This document shows positions 56,101-64,000 of a stretch of 64,000 nt of DNA, one piece after another. The stretch covers positions 806,001-870,000 of the forward strand of contig NC_061459.1 of NCBI RefSeq assembly GCF_022581195.2, written 5' to 3'. Each line of letters starts with the position of its first letter. The first letter of the stretch is position 1. A program made the position numbers and the translations under genes. The stretch comes from Helicoverpa zea (taxonomy: Eukaryota; Arthropoda; Insecta; Lepidoptera; Noctuidae). The notes under the pieces are model-generated. The model saw only the letters and a list, made by a program, of their open reading frames with translations. It was not told the origin of the DNA and made no database searches.

Positions 56101-59100
56101 CGCTCTAATCACGGTTTCTTTTTATTTGTACATAATTCCTTGTTTCATTTTGTAAGTCTTCAAACAAATAACTTAAAAAAGTTCGCGCTCGCTACGCACG
56201 CGGCTACTTGTTCCTTGACAATGTAGGTACTTTTGTGTCGTAAACTCAAAAAATTTGGCGCAATATTACATAACCATTACCGGTTTACCTTGTTGACTCC
56301 ATAAATCAAATCCACGCTGTATTACCTTTTATAAGTCAAATGTAGCAAAAAGATATTTATGGAGTCCTCAAAAACAAAAAAGTTTGCGCTTCCGATTGCT
56401 TGTTACTTTATTATAGCGCTTTTTAAAACTTATTAACTTTTTGTGTACCTACATTAATCTGTCTCGACTTTCATAAATTAATCTGGCCTACTGTTTGAGC
56501 CTACAATGATTTGGACATTTTTTTTAAGTCCTTTACCTACCAAAAAAGTGACTTTCTTTGGTGAAAATAAACATAATTAGGTAGGCAGGCGGGGCGGCAT
56601 TTTTCAGTATTTGCCCCGCCTAAAAAAAATTGAAGATCCGGGGCTGGAGAGAGCCCAGCAAAAACCGCAAAGGAGCAAAGGAATACCACCAGCAAAGAGG
56701 AGCACGCTCGTGCGCGGAATCGCCTTAAAGATATCGGTTCTTTCCTGAGCACCATTCTCATCGGTCAGTCGCAAATCACCAACAGCGAAACAGGAATCAG
56801 CAGTGGAGCGGTTTTTCCGAAAAAAGCCCAAAGAGCCCGAGTCGCCGAAGCCTAAGCCTACAAGAGCGGACAAGGGGCAGGTCGCCCACCGACTCTCGCG
56901 ATGTGTTTGGCATCACGGACCATGTCAAAAACGCTTTCCTGGAATACGTTGCACTTGTAAGGGCCACAAAGGAGGTAAACCTTAGAAATTGCAACAAGAT
57001 CATGCTGACCTTCCGTCGAGAAAATGATGGTCTGCTCCGGGTATTACTGAAGGACGCAGAGGCGGCGGTAGACGACAACGCCAACTCCCAAGTCATTGCA
57101 GGGGAAATGACGGGGTCGTACATGGCCGCCTACAGCGCAAAGAGCGGTTTCGTGGCCCTGGACGAAGAGGCAACGGAGCGAACCGGCAAAATAAAATTCC
57201 TGACGCCACACGATGACCCGATAGTGGTTACCGCCAAATGTACCAAAATCATGCTGGAGGATAGTATCCTTGAAATGGCACAGACCGTTTCTGGGACCTC
57301 AGACACCTCAGCATCGATGGAAGCTTGGGCGGTACCCAATATCAGATGGGTAAATGGGGTACCGGGGTGCGGCAAAACTACCTGGGTAGTGAAACACTTC
57401 GACGAGAGGAGGGATGTCGTAGCCACCACGACAACTGAAGCGGCCAAAGATCTAAGAGGAAAGCTTGCGCACCAATTGGGCGATAGAGCGAAGACAAAGG
57501 TGCGCACTATGGCCTCAATTTTAGCCATCGGGTTCAATCCAAATGAGAAATGTCACCGTTTGACGGTAGACGAAGCTCTCATGAACCACTTTGGGGCCAT
57601 AGTCATGGCAGTAAAGTTGTCTGGTGCAAGCGAGGTGGTCCTCATCGGAGACGTGAATCAGCTACCATATTTGGACAGGGAAAATCTTTTCCCATTAAAG
57701 TATACCCGTCCATATCTGGTGGCTGGCATCACACAGGAGCTGCTCTGCACCCACCGTAACACAGTGGATGTGGCCTTCGCACTCAGCGTCGTCCACTCCA
57801 AAACGTCGCTGTCTCATGTTCATTCCCTGAGCTTGAAGGGTTTAACAGGAGCGCAAGTATCGATCACTGCCCAAAACACCCTATTCCTGGCTCATACGCA
57901 AGAAGAGAAATCTTTTTTTACTAGCCAGGGATACGGGTCCGGTGAAGGGTCGCGTACCTTAACCATTAACGAGGCTCAGGGACTGACATACGACAACGTC
58001 GTCATCATAAACACTAAGTCCAGGAGGCTCCAAATTCATGACCGCGTCTCTCACGCGGTAGTCCCTAGTCGCTAGCGGGAAATGAGACCAATCCCCAATC
58101 CGTTCCTGTCCCATAATCTTGTGAAACTAAGTCCATGCGTATAGTGTTAAGTATTGTGTAATAATATTATATACATAAATACGTGGTGGACTCACATAGT
58201 CTTAAGACTAGAAGTCAGTAGACATAAGTTTTTGTGAGGCCAAGACGGCGAAAATTATAATTAAGTAAAAAATGTAAATAAAAGCGCTGACCCCCAAGTC
58301 TGCGGTAAGGTTTTATTAATAAAAAAATAAAAAACTTTAGCGCATTTACAATCGTGAAAAAAACTGTTATTTTCATTTTTCAATTAACCCATGTATTTAT
58401 ACACAAAACAATCATAAGCACTAAATAAAAAACTAAACAATACTAATAAAACTCAACAACAGTAACAACGAAAACTTTTGTAACCGACTGCGCTCAAAAC
58501 AATATTATAGACGAGTAAGAAACAGTTATGAAAAATTGTAAATGATTCCAAGCTTTCAAGGTCAAAATCTATTCCCCTTCTCCTATGTAGTTTAAAATAA
58601 TTTGATTTAAAACCCTTTGAAAACCCCGAAAAACCTATTCAAAGGGTTATCTACTTCAATTGGATATCATACATGAGCCGGTAACATCTTGTACTAGTTA
58701 AGACCGCACCGCGGATTTTTTGATTTTAGATAGCTCCGCCCACTACACTTCCGCGTCTATCGCGTCGCGCAAGCTATACTCTTCACTCAATGTGTAAAAT
58801 TTGAATTTCGCGCCAATCGCACACGCCGAGGTCAGCGCGGGGTCAGGAGAACCGAACAGGGAAGATAGGGAGCCGCAACTTACCTAAGTTTTTTATTTTT
58901 TGATCGGATTTTTTTTTTGTTGTACTTACAAAAATTATTTGTAATGAAAACTTTTTATGAAGAGTAATATGATAATTTGGACGCGTATGGTTGTGTGTAT
59001 GTATGTGTGGTGTGTCGTGTATGTGTGTTTGTATATCCAGAACGGATGAATCGATATGTATTTAGGTTTTTTTGTTTGAAATGAAATTAATCGGGAGTGT

Positions 59101-62100
59101 TCCTAGCTTTATTTGGTGAATATCGGCACAAGATGGCCGCCGCCACAAAATGGCGAATAACATATTTTTTTTACAATTCCTTCAGTATGGATATCAAATG
59201 AAAGGGCTTGATTAGTATGTAGAATCATGTATAATATTATTTAAAGTCCAAGATAGCCACCGCCAGAAAATGCTGAATTGCATTGTTTTTTTATAGCTCT
59301 CTCAATATGGGTATCAAATGAAAGCGTTTGACCAGTGTTAAATAATTTATACTAATGTTATAAAGAGGGAAGATTTGATTGTTTGTTTCTGTGGATTGTA
59401 TAAGCTCTGAAACTGCTTAACTGATTTGATTTGCTTTCACAATTAGAGATTTACACTATCCCCAGTGAATGTAGGCCATATTTTATCCGGGCACAGGAAG
59501 AAGTTCCCCGGGAATGCGGCTAAAATCGCGTTAAACAGCTAGTAAAAATTAAGTGGTTAAGGAATAAAAGCGTCGCAGATCTTGTGTGTTATGTATGCTA
59601 TAAATGTATGTAGTGAAGCTGTAAGGTATCAAAGAAGTAATGAAGCTAAGTAATTCATTTTTAAACATATTTATTAAAACTGAAATATAAATAATAATAT
59701 AATGTAAAAAAAAAGAATTTATAGTATAACACGGTCTCCATAGATTTTTTGTTCTCAGAGTGCTTATAGTAAGTTCAACTCAGTCTTGCGCGCGGTTATG
59801 TGTGGGTAACCCTTGTACATATACAGTGACTTTGTGTGCGTGACAAGAGGTACAGTCGGGTACAAATACAGTTATTTAGGGGTTACGGCTGTTTAAGGAA
59901 AAACAGTTATTACGTAATTTAATGTTTATTTATCTGTGTAAATATCTATTGAAATTATTAAGTTAGTTTTTGATTTGTTTAATACCCAATAAAAATATTT
60001 ATTTATTTATAATGATTCTGAATCGCTACTTGAAAAATCAAGTCCACACTTTTATTTATTGTCCTCGTACCCCGAGCTAGAAAATATGTAAGGAGTATTT
60101 AATTCATCTTAGATATTTCACCTCATTTATTTCTTTGATACTGTCAATGTCAATTTGAAAAAAACTTATGAGAAAATAATGAAAAACTGTAAGATGTAAT
60201 AATAAAAAGCTTTGGATGTTGTTTCATTTTTTGAAACGCTACCTGACTCCTTAAACATTTTCTTCGTCAACAACTAGACATTTTTGTAAACGACTGTACC
60301 CATAACAAAAAGCGATAAGAACACGTCATGCTCGGACGACGTCACTGTCACACGAGCGAAAGTTGTATATTTACAAGCCGACGCACACATAGGGCCGCGC
60401 GCAAATCTGAGTTATCGTCACAAATTATTATACCTACGGCCGGAGCGACAACATGCGCAGGTCCGACCTCGACGAGGGCTATCGCCGGACTGGCTCGTCT
60501 CCGTACACATTGTGTATCAATCGCTAGAGCACGGACATAAGGTTCAGAATTGCGTAGCGTCTATCATGATCGCTGCCGCTCAAAAAATCCAATATCTTAA
60601 AACTTTAATTAAAAATGTTTGGTAATAGTTATGGAAAAATGACTTTGACAGAACGTTAATATTGATGTTAAGAATATATTAGAGTAATTTTGAAACATAA
60701 AGATAGTGTAACTTCCTTGTAATTTCAAAAATAGTACTTTTTTAGACGTGTTTTCGGAATTAATTATGATCGAGTAAAATTATCAGTATCGTGTTTTCGT
60801 TCTGGCAGAATCTAGATAAAGATATCAATTTACCTATATCAAAATTTCAGATCCATTGGTAAGCGGGTAGTCCTATAATTTGGCATGGCAAACGGCTATC
60901 AAAATCACGGTGGCGTCTTAACTTATTGAAAGGGTTACCCTAACGTTAGGGTTTTGAAAAGGTTAACACTACCAAGAGATAACACTTTTATTGACTGCAG
61001 CCATATAACCTGTTACACTTTCGAAAGAATTAACTTATATTCGGGGTTGTACGGTCCCTGATAGCAACAAGCATTGAATCCAAAATATAGATTGCCTGAA
61101 GAGCCCTTACAATTTGATTTATAGACACTAGCCAGAAGTAACGTCGAGCCCGCAGTGTTTTGTTTTAATTTCACCGATTTCATTAACGCTTGAACATGTT
61201 AAATCAATTTTTTTTAGCAGTCATATCTTTCATTGAAGTTTTTCTACAGGAGTTGTTAAATCTTATAAGAGCCTAAACTGAAAATTAAATTCATTAAATA
61301 ATGGACATAGTAAGTCAATATGATTACCTTCTCAGGAGTAAGACACTTCATGTTGGTAGAAGCTAGTAGATGCTGTAAGTACTCGCGCAGATCTGTGATG
61401 TTCGTGTTCACGGACACCTGCAACAAAACATTACTCATTTAGTACACTACAAAAAAGTTATATTCTATTTTCATCCGTGGCAAATCTCTACACAGAGGTA
61501 AGTATTTTTTCGGTGAGCAAAAGGACTTTAATAAAATTTAAATAAAAAGATTACCGAAACTTTTTCAGTTGTCAAATGCTACTAAACCAGGCAACAATTT
61601 CATTTTATAACTAGTTTCTGCCCGCGGTTTCACCCGCGTCCCGGATGGTGACAAAAACTATCCTATGTCCTATCCCGGGTCTGAGCTCCCTCCCCTCTAA
61701 TTTTCAGCTTAAACGGCTCAGCCATTCTTGAGTTATAAAATGTGTAACTACAATGACTTTCTTTTATATGTATAGATAGATAAAGTTCTACCTTATTCTC
61801 CCACTCGAACTCGGCCCACATCTGCCTAAAGTCGGCATCAGTACAGACAGCGGGCTGGATGTAGTCCACGATGTCAATGTGTATGTCATTCAACACTACT
61901 ACTCCACGGTCCATTGATGCGCCTGATACTTCGTATACTAGAAGGTGAAAAGATAATATTGTAGTGCAATTTTTCATCAAATAACCAACTATTATGACAA
62001 CCAAAGACTCGTAACGATTGTTTAGTTCTGAAAAAAAAGTTTGATAAATTTATTTAATTTGCTAACAGCTGCTCTTGCGAATATTTAATTTTAGTCTATC

Positions 62101-63561
62101 GATCAAAATAAATTATTTACAATTCATAAATTGGTTCCACGTTTACAAAATGTCATGTCCCCTAACGGTAAAACCGTGTATATTTTTTCAATCTAGAACT
62201 CAAGTACCTATACTTCGGCCGTTCAGAGAATGCGTTCCTGACACCTATCAGTTAGTCACGACTAGTGATGGGCACAACATAACACTGAGTTCGTTACCGT
62301 TCCTTCAAAATGAACCGCCGCATTATTTTAAGATTATTTTCGTTTTAAATTGGCGGAATCATTTGTTTTATATTTTAGTTATTTAAGTGGAAACCAAAAA
62401 AAGGTAATATTCATATAATAAAATTGTTTTATTTATTCTTTGTTACAAGTACATTGAATTGAATGTGCGAACAGAATATTAATCAGACTCCGATTTGCTT
62501 GAGGAGGTGGTGTCTTCATCATCATCTTCGCCTACATGTATAATTATATTATTATCAATAACAGAATCAATCCTGATATCTCGGTCTAACAAAAGCCGGG
62601 TAATCAAATAAAAACAGATCGAAAACACTTGAAAAACGTGGTCTATGCGCACGAAACGACAACGGACGACTGTTTTAGCGTCACAAAATGGCGGCCCATA
62701 ACGCCATTTGGGGTTACCATTTTTAATCTAAGTATAAAAATGCGGTTTGGTCATAGTTTTATTTTTATATTTCATAAACGTTATAATTAAGTCTTATAGT
62801 CCATTATTTTCCAATTCTTAAAAAGAAAATCAAAACGTATTATTTTATATTATAACTGTATAAGAACAGATTACGATACTTGCCTGTTATTTTTAGCACA
62901 GCACTACAAAATATAAACCGCTGACATAACCTTGTAATAGCGCAGTATAGATTTAGAAAAATATTGTTTACCAAGTTATTTGACACTCAGTTTGGCACAA
63001 AATTATAACATTCATTGATTATTGATATAATAATGTTGTTTTAATGCTCCTCAATTGTTAAAACGGTAAACAACCAGCAAAAATATTTTTATCGTAACTG
63101 CAACGCCATTGCAAAGTTACGTCGTCAGTTCAATCGCGACGTGTCAGGAACGCATTCTCTGAATGGCCGAACTATAACATGGTACGTAGTCTTGTATTTT
63201 GCAAAAACACAAGCCTTGTATACATATTCAGGGATTTAACATATTTTCTAGATCCTGTAAAATGTCATTATATGGCGGAAGCTTGTTGCTAGCAAATTAG
63301 AAATATATTCAGTTATTAAATGCATCATTAGTCTGTAAGCTCTCTTAACAATAAATAAAAATAAAATACAAGACTAGTCACAGTCGACATATTCCATACC
63401 GATATTGCCGAAGATGATGCCGTTCTCGGTGGAGGCGACCTTGACATGCGCCTTGATGGAGGCGAAGTCCCGCGGCGCCAGCACCAGCGCCGCCGGCCGC
63501 TCCACCAGCCGCAGGTCGCCCAGCGTCGCCAGCTCCACCGTGCAGTTCTGTAGCGTGTCGT
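53109..63561 (-). CDS. betaCOP: Coatomer subunit beta, C-terminal exons (5' part outside window)
   Basis: Five exons: 63561-63400, 61937-61792, 61417-61328, 53764-53612 and 53198-53109 (stop TAA 53111-53109). All have GT-AG borders and matching phases. Beta-COP is a core subunit of the COPI coat that carries cargo from Golgi to ER and within the Golgi; the protein acts on Golgi membranes with ARF1. The visible part is the appendage-like C-terminal domain: [75 protein letters not shown] and GHVRIRAKSQGMALSLGDKI. The last exon ends in a Pro-rich tail, PPPNPIPAA, where many relatives have a short polar end. The intron between 61328 and 53764 is 7.6 kb of nested transposons. Confidence 0.95.
54330..54884 (+). 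pseudogene. LINE ORF2 fragment: RNase H end and zinc knuckle
   Basis: A frame with KFFWLRAHVGSPGNERADQL matches the RNase H segment of LINE polyproteins, where the His and the later Asp belong to the active site. A frameshift at about 54500-54515 leads into a second frame with LSGHGGFSAYLHRFQ and CVCDPSCDETVWHLLFECPR. That is the C-terminal CCHC-type knuckle of R1/I-like ORF2 proteins. It is broken by the frameshift and by 5' truncation. Confidence 0.8.
54945..55213 (+). other. Thr-rich low-complexity open stretch
   Basis: ACA/ACC/ACT codons dominate one frame up to TAA at 55213, giving a Thr/Gln/Pro-rich segment like a mucin-type or flexible linker. It lies between the zinc knuckle and the helicase of the LINE. 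Confidence 0.6.
55278..55697 (+). other. 139-codon open frame of unknown function in the LINE
   Basis: The frame encodes a basic first half with Cys residues and an acidic run EEEEAP near the end. No family was recognised. It lies between the Thr-rich segment and the helicase. Another frame overlapping it (55457-55693) is also open and Arg/Ser-rich, so which frame was coding is uncertain. Confidence 0.4.
55819..55970 (+). mobile_element. LINE 3' tail inside the LINE
   Basis: Closely related to 44007-44175, from CTGCGGGTTGTTCGAAAGAG to GACGTCGTT plus poly-A. A possible 5-bp TSD (ACAGC) is too short to be sure, so it could be a nested insertion or part of the host unit. Confidence 0.6.
56010..56646. 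mobile_element. hAT MITE nested in the LINE
   Basis: Perfect 13-bp TIRs CAGCCCCGGATCT and an 8-bp duplication GAGAGAGC (56002-56009 and 56647-56654). The interior has TTCGCGCTCGCTACGC and an ACTCAAAAAATTT block, the reverse complement of motifs repeated in the hAT at 7411-10021, which suggests related families. Confidence 0.88.
56903..58075 (+). CDS. viral-type superfamily 1 helicase domain of the LINE
   Basis: An uninterrupted frame of 390 codons, counted from its first ATG; in the LINE it would have been the C-terminal part of a longer ORF2. It resembles the NTPase/helicase of alphavirus-like plus-strand RNA viruses, closest in style to plant tobamo-like viruses. Motifs: Walker A GVPGCGKT (152-159), Ia-like VVATTTTEA (172-180), Walker B VDEALM (222-227), VLIGDVNQLPY (246-256), THRNT (283-287), LTINEAQGLTYDNV (353-366), and a motif VI region SHAVVPSR where the frame stops. 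Such enzymes use NTP to unwind RNA. About 145 residues before Walker A are unassigned. Insect R1-like LINEs with such a domain have, as I recall, been reported. Whether this copy is expressed is unknown. Confidence 0.85.
   Translation: MFGITDHVKNAFLEYVALVRATKEVNLRNCNKIMLTFRRENDGLLRVLLKDAEAAVDDNANSQVIAGEMTGSYMAAYSAKSGFVALDEEATERTGKIKFLTPHDDPIVVTAKCTKIMLEDSILEMAQTVSGTSDTSASMEAWAVPNIRWVNGVPGCGKTTWVVKHFDERRDVVATTTTEAAKDLRGKLAHQLGDRAKTKVRTMASILAIGFNPNEKCHRLTVDEALMNHFGAIVMAVKLSGASEVVLIGDVNQLPYLDRENLFPLKYTRPYLVAGITQELLCTHRNTVDVAFALSVVHSKTSLSHVHSLSLKGLTGAQVSITAQNTLFLAHTQEEKSFFTSQGYGSGEGSRTLTINEAQGLTYDNVVIINTKSRRLQIHDRVSHAVVPSR
59129..59345. repeat. two-copy tandem repeat of about 120 bp
   Basis: CAAGATGGCCGCCGCCACAA (59129) and CAAGATAGCCACCGCCAGAA (59249) start two related units. 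Both continue through TATCAAATGAAAG (59191 and 59311). The repeat lies inside the hAT element. Confidence 0.7.
59346..59542 (+). mobile_element. Helitron copy inside the hAT element
   Basis: The 5' part TATACTAATGTTATAAAGAG and the 3' end AAACAGCTAG before T follow the Helitron layout. The interior differs from the 6280 family. Confidence 0.6.
59543..60927. other. hAT interior, nothing coding recognised
   Basis: AT-rich, except for a CpG-rich patch at 60325-60545 with an open 70-codon frame of Arg, Thr and Ala. The frame resembles no known family. Confidence 0.35.
61605..61780 (-). mobile_element. Helitron-like copy (minus)
   Basis: On the minus strand it ends GCGGGCAGAAACTAG (about 61610-61624), after a block with GGGATAGGACATAGGATAG. 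The position is a betaCOP intron, 12 bp from the exon ending at 61792. Confidence 0.55.
62214..63171. mobile_element. TIR element of 958 bp in a betaCOP intron
   Basis: The inverted ends TTCGGCCGTTCAGAGAATGC (left) and TTCGGCCATTCAGAGAATGC (right, inverted) extend through CGTTCCTGACAC. CTATA flanks both sides. On the minus strand 62535-62481 reads an acidic tail VGEDDDEDTTSSSKSESD then TAA, with AATAAA at about 62433. This looks like the last exon of a transposase or a captured gene. Confidence 0.7.
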
Positions 63562-63589
63562 CTGGACAACGAGGGTGATTAGTGCTTGG

Positions 63590-63750
63590 AAGGTAGTTTC
63601 ACCGTCAGTCGCACAAAACTCCATTAAAGTTAAAGCTTCATTAAATCTATTGCTGTCACTTTTTATCTTGTTGACAAAGAAATATTCAGCAATAGATTTA
63701 AAGAAGCTTTAACTTTAATGGAGCTTTGTGCAACTGGCGGTAAATGTACT
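63590..63750. repeat. long imperfect hairpin
   Basis: Two arms of about 65 bp (63590-63656 and 63687-63750) are inverted copies, best in CATTAAAGTTAAAGCTTC and ATTAAATCTATTGCTG, with a loop of about 30 nt. It is probably a foldback MITE and starts 29 bp upstream of a betaCOP exon. Confidence 0.75.
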
Positions 63751-63893
63751 GTAATGTAAAAACAACCCACCCAAAACAAAAATGTGAAAGACTGCCAAGT
63801 TCGATAATATGGGAATGCTTCGCCTATAAAAGAAGTGAGATCTGAATAAGTACCAAGTTCCATACACATACCTCAGTTAAAAATAGTTACTTT

Positions 63894-64000
63894 TTAATGA
63901 TGTTACTTGGCAAGTCTTCACGCACCTTGTTGTAAACCGACTAAACGCAATGAATCAAGTATTTAATTTTCTATTAAAACTTGCCAAGTAACATCATTAA
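63894..64000. mobile_element. MITE reaching the window end
   Basis: A 22-bp perfect inverted repeat, starting TTAATGATGTTACTTGGC, occupies 63894-63915 and 63979-64000. The element appears to be about 107 bp, but the right flank lies outside the window. Confidence 0.7.

Larger units (their letters stand above)
54315..58332 (+). mobile_element. 5'-truncated R1/I-like LINE with a viral-type helicase domain
   Basis: A perfect 13-bp duplication AACTTTAGCGCAT (54302-54314 and 58333-58345) bounds one retroposed unit of 4018 bp ending in an A-rich tail after an AATAAA at about 58276. In order it holds the C-terminal part of RNase H, a CCHC zinc knuckle, a Thr-rich stretch, an unknown segment and a superfamily 1 helicase. 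It is interrupted by a LINE tail (about 55819-55970) and a hAT MITE (56010-56646). The endonuclease and reverse transcriptase are lost by truncation. Confidence 0.85.
53955..61060. mobile_element. hAT element, non-autonomous, filling a betaCOP intron
   Basis: Ends CAGGGACCATTTTGG and, inverted, CAGGGACCGTACAACC. A perfect 8-bp duplication ATAGCAAC lies at 53947-53954 and 61061-61068. Without the nested LINE it measures about 3.1 kb. AACCCTTT/AAAGGGTT motifs are repeated near both ends (53977-54200, 58610-58650, 60928-60990), as in hAT subterminal repeats. No transposase frame was recognised. Confidence 0.8.

Noticed and set aside
56010..56646. A coding part of the LINE or helicase
   Set aside because: The 8-bp TSD and perfect 13-bp TIRs show it is a separate MITE inserted into the LINE.
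54302..58345. Independent endogenous virus insertion as source of the helicase
   Set aside because: A single 13-bp TSD encloses RNase H, zinc knuckle and helicase together with a 3' A-rich tail, so LINE retroposition explains it better. The domain's ultimate viral origin is still likely.
60328..60540. 70-codon frame in a CpG-rich patch as captured gene
   Set aside because: No recognisable family, no splice borders, and neither strand shows convincing codon structure.

Overview
The window is nuclear DNA of an insect, almost certainly a moth or butterfly (Lepidoptera). The evidence is small genes with short exons and GT-AG introns, AT-rich spacer DNA, many short Helitrons ending in CTAG, a tRNA-derived SINE, RTE-like LINE tails ending in CAT repeats, and protein sequences typical of insects. 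No prokaryotic features, CRISPR arrays or rRNA genes are visible.

Five host genes can be read. (1) 11352-12500, minus: two exons of a GT49 glucuronyltransferase (B4GAT1-like), with both gene ends missing. (2) 22496-25134, plus: a complete five-exon Rrp8 rRNA methyltransferase (409 aa). (3) 25834-37319, minus: a complete 15-exon HELQ/mus301 DNA repair helicase (1012 aa), convergent with Rrp8. (4) About 43.0-51.7 kb, plus: muscle troponin T, with a muscle-type promoter, tiny 5' exons, two mutually exclusive 79-nt exons, a poly-Glu tail and a 3' UTR intron. (5) 53109-63561, minus: the last five exons of the beta subunit of coatomer, convergent with troponin T. These are housekeeping, repair and muscle genes with no shared pathway.

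The rest is mainly transposable elements, many with readable target-site duplications (TSDs). 4.4-10.0 kb holds LINE tails, Helitrons and a 2.6-kb hAT element. 16.0-22.3 kb holds a LINE relic, a possible hAT carrying MITEs and a SINE, and two more MITEs. HELQ introns hold a MITE, a Tc1 element nested in a second mariner-type element, and a long-TIR element. 37.5-42.3 kb holds a TIR element, a Helitron, a MITE and an RT relic.

The most striking region is the 7.6-kb penultimate intron of betaCOP. A hAT element (53955-61060, 8-bp TSD) fills almost all of it. Inside lies a 5'-truncated R1/I-like LINE (54315-58332, 13-bp TSD) that carries, after RNase H and a zinc knuckle, an open 390-codon frame for a plant-virus-type superfamily 1 helicase. 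That LINE is itself interrupted by a short LINE tail and by a 637-bp hAT MITE (8-bp TSD). All exon borders and elements were read by eye; no alignment or database search was run.
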